Of a stretch of 64,000 nt of DNA, positions 41,801 to 52,439 are shown in pieces (within the stretch, counting starts at the first letter, position 1; each line of letters opens with the position of its first letter). The notes below the pieces were generated by a model. The model was given only the letters and a program-made list of their open reading frames with translations, was not told the origin of the DNA and ran no database searches. Origin of the DNA: Lactarius indigo (lineage: Eukaryota > Basidiomycota > Agaricomycetes > Russulales > Russulaceae); the NCBI GenBank assembly GCA_025766275.1, contig JAFKAC010000004.1, positions 1,116,001 through 1,180,000 of the forward strand. The letters are read 5' to 3'. The position numbers and the translations under genes are program-made.

Positions 41801-42790
41801 TACAGAAGCTTATTGATATTTTTGAGCACCAAGCAGATGCATTCCTTCCCCATCATCGGGCAACAGATGATGCTCCCGTTTGGTCTCTGGGAGACTATGC
41901 GGAATATGATAATGTGGATGATATAGATGACTCTGGCAATCCTGGCCTCACCTCATCTGGTCGATATCACAGACCTCAGACCTCCAATGACTCTGGAATA
42001 GAAAGCCTCAATGCTGAGGACATTCCCCTCCTTCTCCCATCATCACTTGGATGGGAGTGGTGCGCAAGCCATGGTATTAAGTCACTTACAATTAAAGAGG
42101 CAAAGCTACGCTATGCTCAGGCAAGTGATTCCATCCACAGGATTCGCCTTGCTTTAGGGTTCAAGTCAGCACTCTTCCGAACACAAGTGCGAGATGCCCG
42201 GACACAAAGGACGAAGACCCGTGCATGGACCGCTGTTCACAGTGTCGATAGCACGGTTCATGAGCATGCCAGAAACTATGGCATGGCACGGGATGCATAT
42301 CTCAAAGTTCAGGAAGGATCCGGAATGTTTCCGGAATTGCCACCACTCCGCCTCACAGATCTCCGTGTCAGCACAGCCATTCTTGGGGCAGCACAGGTTG
42401 GACAACACAATAAGCAGCTTCCATGGATATGGAGCTTTGGGACCTCTGAAAGGCAGGATGGAACTTGGATGGATGAGTGTAAGTCAACTGCACAATGGAA
42501 AGTATCACAAATACTTACAGATTGAACAGTCAACCGAGTCCATTGGCTTCGGGCAAAAGCTCAGCTTGAGCGATGGAAAGAAGAGCAGCATAGTATTCAT
42601 AACGAGGCCATCTGGATTCCAGCTTACTTTCATTCCAAGGCAGAGTGTTGGAAGGTCTGGATGGATATGGCATCACATGCACAGCTTCCTGGGCATGGAG
42701 CATATGCATCTCGTCAAGCACATGCATGGGAGGAGCTATCTAGGAGTTCTATCAAGGCACTCATACCAATCACATCTACCTCATTAAAAT
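38895..42790 (+). pseudogene. KDZ transposase with CxC cysteine cluster, right copy (one premature stop)
   Basis: ATG 38895 starts MPRNRDAIVLDIVDGIEEVV. Cysteine cluster exon at 39293: CSKCTRK, IRCPDCFGSPSFCKECCLEAH, PFHR. Then GNPLFTVVDRSGIFDMEIVF, LECKTTAQQYYSKLQSMT, AIFCPACPQPGINLP; candidate catalytic blocks LIRTFIMDGNFSAEHM (40465), VALVMYDIMCQYR (40930) and QVDGEIIETLWAPLNN (41115). C-terminal blocks LLPSSLGWEWC, RIRLALGFKSALFRTQVR and IWIPAYFHSKAECW. Ends near 42790. About eight short introns. TGA 39878-39880 falls in NTS-stop-VRTADSGNPL, where the left copy has an Arg codon (CGC); everything else appears open. Nearest candidate enzyme for the giant element. Confidence 0.87.
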
Positions 42791-42974
42791 AAGTATTGAC
42801 CATGTAAGGATATATTCTAGTTCCTATCAACTCATAACTTGTAGATCAATAATATCACTCTGCCTCTATATTTCTTGAATGAAAGTTGCCAATTGTCACT
42901 TTATGGGAAACTCAGACTTCTGTATAAGATGGACGTTTATTCTTCCGTCAGCAATGGAAGGCTACCCTTCTATA

Positions 42975-43690
42975 TGAAACAGACTAAGATTCCACATGTC
43001 GAGAGATCTTGTGCATCCAGGTTAACGGAATGTGTACTTTCCGTGTTAATGGAATCAGCGGCTTCCGTGTTAACGGAATCAGTTGTTTCCGTGTTAACAG
43101 AATCAGTTCCTTCCGTGTTAACGAAATATGTGCCCTCCATATTAACGGAATAAATTTCTTCCGTTAACACGGAACTAGTGCCTTCCGTGTTAGTGGAATC
43201 TGTTGCTTCCATGTTAACGGAATCAGTGCCTTCCGTGTTAATGGAAAATGTTGCTTCCATGTCAACGGAATCATTGGCTTCTGTGTCAACGGAATCATTT
43301 GATTCCATGTTAACGGAATCATTTGATTCCGTGTTAACGGAATATGTGGCTTCTGTGTTAATGGAGTCTGTAGCTTCCGTATTAATGGAATCTGTGGCTT
43401 CCGTTTTCACGGACTCTGTAACTTCCAGATTCACTGACTATGTAGCTTCCGGTTTAATGGACTCTGTAGCTTCCAGTTCAACGGAATATGTGGCTTCCAT
43501 TTTCAAGGAATTGTTAACTTCCATGAAAATGGATGCTGCAGCTTCCGCTAAAACGGATTCTGCAGCTTCCATGAACACAAATGCTGCAGCTTCCATGAAA
43601 ACGGATGCTGTAGCTTCCATCTTCACGGAAGCTCATTCTTCCGTCTTTATGGAAACATATTCTTCCATCTTCATGGAAACTAATTCTTCC
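42975..43690. repeat. Palindromic 24-bp satellite array, right end of the giant element
   Basis: About 28 units near TTCCGTGTTAACGGAATCAG + TTGC, each with TTCCG and CGGAA arms around TGTTAA. It mirrors the array at 29585-30300. Both strands are open because the unit is a multiple of three; the encoded repeats are not taken as protein. Confidence 0.92.
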
Positions 43691-43854
43691 ATATGAGATG
43701 GAAGCTTATTCTGCCATTTAATTGGGAAGGCCTTGCTTCTGTAGGTGACAGGAGCTTATACTTCTATGTTTCCTGCAGTGGAAATGTCTGATTCCGATAA
43801 ACCCATAGAATATTATTTATCAATGTGAGATGCTGTACAGAAAATCCCTGAACC

Positions 43855-43975
43855 GATGTCGGGTGGCCCATGAATTCCGGAAAAATCTAGTGCATCGGCC
43901 GACGTCGGTTGGCCCATGAGTCATGAGGGAATCTGCCCGTCGGGTGGCCCATCAACCATGAAATTCATGGCAGAA
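43855..43975 (-). repeat. Right terminal inverted repeat of the giant element
   Basis: Inverted partner of 29305-29440. Homology stops at about GGCAGAACATT, where chromovirus A2 sequence begins. Confidence 0.75.
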
Positions 43976-43984
43976 CATTGGCTG

Positions 43985-46062
43985 CAACATCCGCACTGGA
44001 GACCTGAAATCTTACCAGTAGAGATGACTCCAAAGCACCCCATCTACGAACAAGACACAGCTAAGTTGAAACCTTGGGTCGATGCTCACAAACTAAAAGA
44101 CATTGAAGGGACATGGTATAAGGATGGACGCCGAGTGGTCACTGGCGGTATCCACGACAAATGCACTATTATTGCCGCTCACCATGATTCCCCCGTCTAC
44201 GGCCACCCAGGTATCAAACGCACTCTTCAACTCACTGAACGACACTACTGGTGGCCGCAGATGAAGAATGACGTCATGGACTATGTCAAAGGTTGTGCAG
44301 AATGTCAGCGGCACAAAGTCAACCTCCATCCCATCAGGGCGCCCTTACAACCCATTTACCCCAAACCAGAAGCCCTGCCGTTCGAAACCATCGCTGTGGA
44401 CTTTATTACTAAACTCCCCATCTCCCATGGCTACGACTCTATTCTAACGGTGACAGACCACGATTGTACTAAAGCTGCCGTCTTCATCCCATGCAACGAA
44501 GAGATAACGGCCGAAGGGACAGCCGCTCTGTACGTCTCTCATGTCTTCCCACGATTTGGACTCCCCTCGCGCGTCATCAGTGATCGAGACCCCCGTTTCG
44601 CATCCAAGTTCATGCGAGAAATATGTAAAATCCTTGGCATCAGCCAAAATATCTCAACCGCTTATCATCCCCGAACCGATAGCCAATCGGAACGAACAAA
44701 CCAATGGCTAGAACAATACCTCCGCTTCTGGGTAAATGAACGACAAGATGACTGGGTTTGTTATCTGCCAATGGCAGAATTCACGCATAACAACTGGCCT
44801 AACGAAACTACACGGGAGTCCCGCTTCTTTCTCTTATCAGGGTTCAACCCTCGCGCTGATTGGACCGATAGGCCTTCCCCTATCCCACAGGTGTCATTAA
44901 GACTAGACCCATTTAAACAGGCACGACAGTGCGCTTTCTCCTGTATGCTCCGGGCACAGAAGTCATGGGTCAAACACAAAGATACGCCCAAGTTCAAAGA
45001 AGGAGACCTCGTGTGGCTAGAAGGACGCCACCTACGTACCCATCAACCAACTGCAAAACTAGCGGCTAAACGACACGGACCATTTAAGGTCACCCAGGTG
45101 ATGTCCCCTGTCAACTATCGACTCAAGCTTCCCACGCAGTGGAGCATCCATGATGTCTTTCACATAGATCTTCTCACGCCTTATCGCAAGACACCCACGC
45201 ACGGACCAAACTATCAGCGCCCACCACCTGATTTGGTTGATAACAAAGAAGAATATGAAGTCGAGAAGATTCTGGACTCTCGGCGGTTTGGCAGAAGACG
45301 TCGACTCCAATACCTCGTGAAGTGGAAGGGGTACCCAGACTCCGATAACCAATGGATAGATAAGGATGACGTATTTGCCGATGAAGCCATTCGGGAGTTC
45401 AAACATTCCAACCCCGACAGGGAAACACATATAAGGATGGCCCTATGTCGTGATAAGTCCCCATCACTCGTTCACTCTATGCCTTCTACTCGACGCAATG
45501 ACCAGCTCACACTCCTCTCTACCCTCGTCAATGACTCCTCCGCCACACTCGTCAACCCCGACTCCGCCGACAACACCACAGCCATTGGAACTACGGGAAG
45601 AAGTCGTTCCCCCATGCAGCATGAGGAAGACGGCCCTATCACTGGTGAAGAACTGCACCAGACACTGCAACGATTCCCTCTGCCCCTACAGGGAGTTGTC
45701 GACAACAATCCAGCAGCAACTCAGCCAGCACCTCCACTGCCAATGTACGCCCTCACAAACCCCAACACCGGTGAGCCCGAAGTCTTCCTCACAGAAGACG
45801 AACTCTTTCGGCTTCAAGCAGCTGTCCCGCGCAGTGAAACCACCTGACGCCATGAAGAAGTACGAACAAGAATGGAAGGAGACGGCGGCGCGGTGGCAGC
45901 GGGAGCAACTGCATATTGCCGCTTGCCAAGGACGGATGATGAAGGAGCGGAGGGAGTATTGGACGAGGATGAGGATGAAGACAAGCTTAGAGACCACTAC
46001 CCCATCAGGCATGCATTCCTTAATCATGAATTCTACGCTGAAGATCCAGCTGCCACTCCCTA
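43985..46062 (+). pseudogene. pol: A2 pol: integrase, chromodomain and tail (broken)
   Basis: Integrase zinc finger: HHDSPVYGHPGIKRT, HYWWPQMKND, GCAECQRHK (H-x-H-C-x2-C). Catalytic core: FETIAVDFITKLPISHGYDS (first Asp), VISDRDPRFASKFM (second Asp) and TDSQSERTNQWLEQY (Glu), all present. Then VFHIDLLTPY, the chromodomain EYEVEKILDSRRFGRRRRLQ ... WKGYPDSDNQW, and the tail. In-frame TGA at 45845-45847 falls where A1 has CGA in the same codon. The frame stays open after it to 46062, where an LTR is inserted; the remainder is at 46600-47196. This integrase lacks only its 5' partners. Confidence 0.88.
45450..46062 (+). CDS. Overlapping +1-frame ORF in the A2 tail
   Basis: Open from 45450 across the LTR junction, in the same +1 phase as the A1 overlap. 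Shares FKQLSRAVKPPDAMKKYEQE and WKETAARWQREQLHIAAC with A1 (FKRLSRSLKGPDAVKNYERE). After the solo LTR the +1 frame continues at about 46600-46843 with LKGSGSIEDPITFRSQSSSP. The CGA-to-TGA change that breaks pol is silent (Pro) in this frame. Confidence 0.4.
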
Positions 46063-46599
46063 TGTCACGTCTCGATTCGCATGACACTGTATTCGACTGA
46101 GGACCCTTACTGTACCGGTTGTCACTACGGCGGTAAGGTATATTAGTGACGGACTTATCTACAATGCGCGGTGATACGGTAGCACGATAGGAGATACGGT
46201 ACAGATAGCTGACTGAGGATGGACGCCACTGATACTAGTACTAGTAGTACTAGGGTTTGAGATACTTACGCGATACGTTGGACGCTACTTACGGTGACTC
46301 ATAGCAGCGCTTCTAAGCCTGCTTGTTTGTGTATTTAAGTTGTCTTGTGAAGACCAAGATACACCATCTTGGTCTTCTTGAATCGTCACTTGTTGTCTTC
46401 TCATTTCTCCTCGCCTTCATTCTCACAAGTTGTCCGACTTCGCTCGTGACTTAGAGCTTCACCTTTCCGGTATACCTCCACGTATTTACCACAACGTAAG
46501 CTTGGACCTCCGCGTCTTCAAGCCGGCGAGACTGTCATATCGCTAAGTTGTTACCGCTACTCCGTGCTCAAGTCGAGCTCACGCCGTGACGGCGCTACA
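46063..46599 (+). mobile_element. Solo LTR, B-like (537 bp, target duplication CCCTA), inside A2 pol
   Basis: Begins TGTCACGTCTCG and ends GACGGCGCTACA, flanked by CCCTA at 46058-46062 and 46600-46604. Similar to element B LTR (GGACCCTTACTGTACCGGTT, TATTTAAG, and the GAAGACCAAGAT...ATCTTGGTCTTC palindrome). Confidence 0.95.
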
Positions 46600-47196
46600 C
46601 CCTACCTCGTTGACGCAGCGGGGGGGCCTTTACACCGAGGACGAGTCGCCGTGGCACAAGCGGCTCATTATACACCAATGGGGGAACGAGACCCAGCAAC
46701 CAGGGCCGTCGTCCCTGAAGGGTTCCGGGTCAATAGAGGACCCGATTACATTCCGTTCCCAATCAAGCTCCCCAACGGACCGACGATACAAGCGTCCCAC
46801 GTGCAAGTTATCTGTGGAGGGGACCCCTTCGTACTCGGACTAGCTCTGGGGTCGGGCTTCCTTTATGGTAAACCCCTCTACGCCACTCCTCACCTCCCAA
46901 AGAACAACCGCGCTTTCATCCCACACGAGGAGTATTTCATGCTCCGCGATTGACACCCCACCAACCTGCTGCTCATGCGCATTGGGGATGTCACTCTTAC
47001 TCAAGAACTGCGCCGGTTCCAACAGTTCGCCTTCGCCGAAGACCAATTGGAGAAGCGAATTCGGCAGTTGCAGATGGAGAAGGAGATGGTGGTTGCGGAT
47101 AAAAAGGACAGTCTTTATCGATTGGAGCGTGCTAACATATTGGCAAGGATGGAAGATGAAGCAGAACGAATGAGGAAGGAATCGGTGGCAGACTAG
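46600..47196 (+). pseudogene. A2 pol tail after the LTR insertion
   Basis: Resumes in the pol frame with PYLVDAAGGPLHRGRV, then VVPEGFRVNRGPDYIPFPIK, ASHVQVI and LYGKPLYATPHLP, all matching A1. TGA at 46951-46953 ends FMLRD (A1 continues with RHPADAMLQRIGDV; here the codon after D is TGA). It is open again from 46975 with a coiled coil (RRFQQFAFAEDQLEKRIRQL) to the stop at 47194-47196. Confidence 0.75.
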
Positions 47197-47228
47197 TGAG
47201 GTGGGCCTCACTCCTGAAAAGGGGGTGA

Positions 47229-47737
47229 TGTCACAGTACGGACTTAATGACTCATTACACACGACTCATGACCGGTTATGACTACGGTCCAGTATCAGTA
47301 TTAGTCATGGACTCTTACTTCGCATCAGTCAGCATAGTAGTTCGCATGTGATTGTGACTCGTGTATGACTCATTCCTAGGATAGCTGTACTAGGGTTCGA
47401 GCTAGTTACGCTATTGGTTACGTACTATTCCAGCGGCGCTTTAAAGCCCACGTGTATCTGTATAAATAGTCGACTCGGAAGACCAAGAGTCTCCATCTTG
47501 GTCTTCTTCAATCCACCACTTGACTCGTCTTTTATCTGCCTTAGTCTCGGACTAAGTGTACCTCCTCTTGTATCCACCAAGGGATACTCTTCTTCATCTT
47601 AGCAGCTGCAGCATGTGCCGGTAGTGCCCCTGTTCAGCTTGTGTTGGGTTGACACGTGGTCCCCATTCACTTATCTTCGCTAAGTCGATTACGCCTATCC
47701 AGAGTCCAAGTCGGACTAACGCCGGTGGAGCATAACA
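47229..47737 (+). repeat. 3' LTR of A2 (509 bp)
   Basis: TGTCACAGTACGG...GGAGCATAACA, preceded by AAAAGGGGGTGA. Related to the A1 LTR throughout, with the ATCTTGGTCTTC motif at about 47493. Only one copy remains. Confidence 0.93.
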
Positions 47738-50632
47738 AGAGACCTGGATGAGCTCCCTGTTCACCTTCTCGCTGATCTGACAGTGACAGTAGACTCACAG
47801 ATCCTCCGCCTTGTTCCAGTGACTCTTGACGATGACCTGACCCAGATCCACAACTGGTGCTGGTCTCTGAACATGGAGGCTTCGTGCAACAATATTCCTG
47901 GTCAAGACGTCCACCCCATCAATCCATCTGTTTCTGTTCAAAACCCTGGCAAGCTGATATTCTTGTTTGAGAGCACGTTCCTAGTCACCTTGTCATGTAC
48001 CCTTTTCCAACAACTTAGGACGCAGGACTGAAAGAACCTCCCAGTGGTCAAACGATCGGAACATTTTCCTTACTGAAGCTCAGGTGCGCCGTTATGATTC
48101 ATGTTGCTCTTGGTGGGAACTGACTCTATCCTCAGGACAGGCATGCTTTGTGTGCAAAGCGTCAGACAAGACCGCAGACCTTGATGGTCAAGCAGGTTGC
48201 TCCAGGTGCAGGTCGAAACTAGAATGGAAGAACACACAATGTGTCCTAGAGCATATGGGTGCTCATATACTGTACGACACAAGACTTAACGCTTCGGAGG
48301 AACGGTGTGGGTTATGCCTCCGACCAGCCTCCCTGTGTCAGATATACCTCAAGAAGGGCTGTGGCACAGGGGGAAAGCGCACTGTGGATCTATCCAAATC
48401 AAAGTGCCCAAACCTCGTCCGTTTCAATTACAAGAATGCAGCACAATCTTCTGAACAATCGCCTTGTTCCAATGTCCCTATTAACTGCACACTCTGCCAA
48501 CCAGGTAGTCCAGCCGTCTGGACTTATAGTCTCCATTCTCACTACCGCGAACGCCATCAACTCACGTCCACACATTTCCCGGAGCACATAGAGTTGTCCC
48601 AGTCTGAGAAAGATGGGATGTGGCATGTGTGGAATGCACACTTCAACCAACAGGGTTCCTACCACACCAAGAAGCAGCACAACCTCGGGCAAAACCCACC
48701 ACTTTCCATCTCAGAGGCACATCGCTCAAGCAAGGGGGGGCCGGAATTCTTAAAATTGCACAGGGTCGGTAAATTTTTTTAAGGGGTTGGGCTGTACCCC
48801 CCCCCCCCCCCCCTACCCCCAAAAAGGAAATTAAATTCCAAATATGGAAATTTCTTAGATTACCCCCCCCCATCGTGCATCGCTGCCAAACTGCCGGCAC
48901 CACACATGTTTCTGTGTGTTCTATGAACACTGCCATGAGTGCTGTATGCTACCACCAAGCTGTGAACATGCAACTTCATTGCTTACATTTATCATAGTTG
49001 AGTTCCCCTAACTTTTAAGCTCAGTGTCAGTGTGGCTCATTCTTTTTGTTCTCCGGCTTTCTGCATTTGTCCGCGGCCTTATTGGCTCGAACAAGACGTA
49101 TCTCCGACTTATACAACTACATATGTGAAGTTTTGTGTTATGCGCAAATGTGCACAACCATTTTCAACCACCTGCAACAACCCAACCTTGTCTCTGTTCC
49201 CGACCCCGCCGCACGTCTACGCATGTTTATCCCTTCGAGATAATCACGTCCCCAATTACCGCAGACCTGTACGCGACGGCGCGCGTTCCGCGAACGCGTG
49301 CGCGACACCTTGCGATGCATCACATGCCCCAAGACCTGTAGATGCTCTTAGACGGAGTTGGGGCTCAGGCCACTGTAACTGTAGTTAAATAGATTCCTCA
49401 TAGAATAGTACAGTAGCATGGAGTAAATAGAATTCTAGTATCCCTTTGAAAAAACCCGCCATGCAACGGGTATGGGTTTTGTATGGGTACCTCAGATCTG
49501 ACCCACACCCACACCCACAAACCCATATTCGGGTACCCGCATGGGTTTACAAACCCACAATATGCACTATTGCTGAGATGATACGGGGAAAAGCGGGAAA
49601 TTTCCAGATCAGCCTGGCCTTAGATGCCCAAAAAGCAAATTTTTTTAGAGACTTTCAGCCGACCCCCCCCCCCCCACCTTGGGTCACGGAACCACGGCCC
49701 GGCCCCCCCTTGCGCTCAAGGATCCTTGTTGTGTAAGTTATATCCCACAGTTAATGGACAGCTATTCACTCAACCTGTCTATCCAGTAGCACCACGGCAC
49801 CTACTCCCGATGCAGACCAAGACCAAGACCACTCGCAAGACAATGGCGCCACCTCGGAGGCTTCCTCGGGCTCGGAAGACAGGAACTCAGGACAAGACTC
49901 AGACTGTGAGTCTGATCATTTGGAGGGTTGACAAGATGGCAGTGATGGAAATGATTCGGACTGTGATTTGGACAATGGGTGGGAGTTGTACAACAGCATG
50001 GGTACAGGTAAGTTGCTTGTATCTATCACAGAGCTTCGCCTCTGATTTTGCTCATAGCCTACCCCCTGTCACCCACCCCTCCCCCTTCTAGTACCATGAC
50101 ACCAGATCCGACTGCCATGGTCGCCTCCCCAGTCATAACACTTGCGGACGCCTCAGAGACCCCGACCCCTATTCCAGTCCCATCCTCTGTCGTCCCATCC
50201 TCTGTTGTGACGGCCACATCGACTGCCTCTGTGAGCACCCAAGCCCCGAACATGGACACAGTGCCTCCCCCCTTGCCATTCGCTGGCACAAGCACCCCCC
50301 AAGGCGGGCCCAGTGTTTTGGTGCTTGGAGACACAGTTGGCATGCGATGGCATCGGGTCAGGAAGGCCTGCGTTCTACAACTCAACACATGTACATGTGG
50401 GGTCACAATCATGGACCTCAAGATTCAAGAGGGCAAGAACGTGATGAAATGCCACGCACCGGGATGTGAGACCATTTGGGTGCATACAGAGTTGACACAT
50501 GGGTTTCTGACATTTCTAACACTCAAATACCCTCTTCAGTTTCATCAGGCATGTATGGGGTATGATTTCACACCACGGAGATGGTCCTGCGAGAGCTGTA
50601 GGGCAGGAACTGGACATCGTCGCCGTGCATAG
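47738..50632 (+). pseudogene. Zinc-finger and PHD-like gene, split by a hAT MITE and truncated by A2
   Basis: Exons: 47738 (cut)-48083, 48136-48730, 49721-49732, 49787-50007, 50058-50479, 50540-50632; phases agree once the MITE is removed. Blocks: LLADLTVTVDSQILRLVPVT, LDDDLTQIHNWCW, then a cysteine-rich part (QACFVCKASDKTADLDGQAG, CGLCLRPASLCQIYL, SPCSNVPINCTLCQ, AVWTYSLHSHYRERH), an acidic region, and a C-terminal PHD/RING-like finger CTCGV...CHAPGCETIW-FHQACMGYDF...WSCESC. The family is common in mushrooms and of unknown function; treble-clef fingers suggest DNA, RNA or histone binding. In-frame TGA codons at 48029, 48074 and 49929 sit at positions where arginine is expected or plausible. 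It is probably transposon-associated. Confidence 0.72.
48731..49712. mobile_element. Non-autonomous hAT element (MITE), 982 bp, duplication CGCTCAAG
   Basis: Perfect 14-bp terminal inverted repeats CAAGGGGGGGCCGG (48731-48744 and 49712-49699) and a perfect 8-bp target duplication CGCTCAAG (48723-48730, 49713-49720). The 8-bp duplication and CA-G-rich ends identify the hAT superfamily. Subterminal C-runs and inverted pieces (GGGTCGG / CCGACCC), plus GGGTATGGGTTT-type palindromic repeats at 49450-49560. No transposase frame inside. The hAT gene at 1-1173 is a conceivable source of enzyme, but their ends cannot be compared. Confidence 0.93.
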
Positions 50633-50814
50633 GGGTTCAATTGCAGATACATAGTACTTTATTAGTCATAATGTCATTTTATTTTTGGAAAAACAAACAC
50701 ACGTGAGAGTGACATACCATAAAAGGAAGGTGGGGGTAGGGGGGGGGGGCTCACATGACCAAAATTGAAAAGATCGACCCCCGGTATCTTATTTTGTTCC
50801 CGCCACCCCCTTGA
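50633..50814. other. Short unassigned stretch with G-run
   Basis: AT-rich 3' flank of the pseudogene, then a G12 run near 50738. No gene. Confidence 0.3.
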
Positions 50815-51137
50815 TGAGCATGCCTTAAGGTGCCATTGACATGTAGCTTGCGACACGTCAGCCTGAGTGACATGGCTTATCAGAAAACAGTCCCAAAAAT
50901 AACTAGTTTGTACGAGTATAAGAAGTAGCACAGAAGAGTAGCACAAGTTCTTTGTCTACTCTTAGTTCTTGAATACCGAGTAACATTGTCTTGTCCCCTC
51001 TCCCTTGCAATCTCTCTGAGTGAGCCAAGGAATCCCCGAACTCGACTTGTGCTAAAACACAAGCCCCAACTCTACTTGAACATTGAGCGCAGCTCCGTTC
51101 ACGACTTAGTACCAGACGGTCCCTTGGTGCCATAACA
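50815..51137 (+). mobile_element. LTR, family H, copy 2 (323 bp)
   Basis: Nearly the same as 16466-16788, including the GAGTATAAG TATA box and GTCTACTCTTA, ending GGTGCCATAACA. Followed by CCGGTGG, with no primer-binding site, so a solo or truncated copy. Flanks do not form a duplication. Confidence 0.65.
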
Positions 51138-52129
51138 CCGGTGGAACCTACAATTCTGTGCATCATCGCAGAAGGTCCAATGATATCGCAGGCTGGGACA
51201 CTTATCTTGTGGTTTGTGGCTTATCTCAGCCTTTTCTTCATCATCCTCCTCTTTGTCTTGTGATTGCGTCCTTCATATCACTGTTTGCCAGGATCGTGAG
51301 GGTGAAACCGTAACAGAGTGTGCATTGAGTTCAATGTTGATATACATTAATATTGGTGAAACCCGGTGTGTTCTTACAACTGCTATAAGTTCTTGTCCAA
51401 TGTTAGGTGATATTAGGCATTTGTGGCTGTTAACCATTAGGCCTTGCAGCTATGTCTGGTTCAGGGCTGTTCATTTAATGTTCATTAGGCACTTTCTCTT
51501 CAGGATATGGTGCAGATTTTGATTCAGTTCTCTCATGGCATAGTGTTGTGTTTTATTGCCTGCATTGGGCTGTTTGTGTGCGGTGACTAGACTTCTGGAC
51601 CAACCTTGCCCGGGTGTGGGAAAAACCGCCCTGGTGGTGGTTGCGGTTCAAGGAGTCCTCCGTTTTGATCTTCTTTCAATCCCAGGCACCAACCCACAGG
51701 CTTTCGCTTTGGATGGTCGACCTCAAGTCTGCAGTCTGATGGTGTCTGAAGAATGGGCGGAACGGCATATTGGCCAAGCAGATGAGTGTAGCTGTGTAGT
51801 ACTGTATTGAGGTGGAGCCCATGCTGTGAAACGAGAGGTTGTTTGAAACAGCTGAGCGCAACCCGGGCCGGTCCGTGCTCTTGTTCGGTTTTACGGGGAG
51901 ACTTCGGGGAGTTGGTCCACCGTCGGGCCGGCGCCTTGATTTGGTGGAAGATGCCAGTGGCTCAATCCATGTTCAATCCATTGCTCAAAGCAGTCCCCTA
52001 CAGTACTGTAAGAGTAAAAAGGGACCTCGAAAGATGGATTCAGGTATGTCTCAATAACCGTGAGGTCTTGTATGCAGGTGTAGAACCTTGAGTTCTGGAG
52101 AATGTAGATAGGGAACTGACGGACTCGGT
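51138..52129. other. Unassigned region
   Basis: No recognised gene. A plus-strand open frame (51556-51810) contains LDQPCPGVGKTALVVVAVQG, superficially P-loop-like, and leads to GTNPQAFALDGRPQVCSLMV, but without the rest of an NTPase fold. Parts may be exons of an old element. Confidence 0.3.
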
Positions 52130-52149
52130 AGTAACGGTGAAATTGAGGA

Positions 52150-52330
52150 ACAGTAGTGGTGTCAAGGTTTGGTTCTGAACTTCGGTCCAAACCCGAACCT
52201 ACCCGAACTGAACCCCAGTTCAGGGTTCGGGTTCAGGCATTGACCTGAACCGGACTGATGGTTCCGTTCGGGGTTCGGCAAAACCCCGAAATTTGGGAAC
52301 CACATTCAAACCAAGTTCGAACTGAACCGC
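52150..52330. repeat. GGTTCGGG/CCCGAAC-rich inverted repeats
   Basis: Many short copies of ggttcggg and cccgaac on both strands (for example CCCGAACCTACCCGAACTG and CAGTTCAGGGTTCGGGTT), able to fold back. Could be a small MITE. Confidence 0.55.
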
Positions 52331-52439
52331 TGATATTACTGACAGTCGCTGAAATTTATGGCTGCTCATTTTTTTTTTTGAATATAAACCTCTAGAATGC
52401 AAGTGTATTATAGCTTGGCCCATTCCAAATCTGTGAAAG

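Larger units (their letters stand above)
29300..43980. mobile_element. Candidate giant KDZ transposon (about 14.7 kb) with terminal inverted repeats and cargo
   Basis: About 130-bp inverted repeats lie at 29305-29440 and 43855-43975, sharing TTGATGGGCCACCCGA, CAGATTCCCTCATGACTCAT and the palindromic GGCCAACCGACGTCGGCCGA. Between them are a KDZ transposase (38895-42790), three cargo genes, three palindromic satellite arrays and a solo LTR. No target duplication could be identified at the edges, so an inverted duplication of an unrelated repeat remains possible. Large size, cargo and terminal inverted repeats fit KDZ elements of mushrooms. Confidence 0.6.
43980..47737 (+). mobile_element. Chromovirus A2, 5'-truncated Ty3/gypsy element
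   Basis: Begins abruptly at CATCCGCACTGGAGACC (RNase H-integrase linker), so 5' LTR, gag, protease and RT are missing. Contains integrase, chromodomain, long tail, polypurine tract (47217-47228) and 3' LTR (47229-47737). The 3' LTR is followed by AGAGA, whose partner is lost. It interrupts the zinc-finger gene that resumes at 47738. Closest relative here is A1. Confidence 0.88.

Noticed and set aside
42970..43696. Long ORFs on both strands (SVLTES- and DSINTEAT-type repeats)
   Set aside because: A 24-bp satellite is a multiple of three, so frames stay open without being genes.
48771..48810. C-run as an assembly gap or sequencing artefact
   Set aside because: Similar C-runs lie symmetrically near both ends of the hAT MITE, so they are part of the element, though the run length may be inexact.
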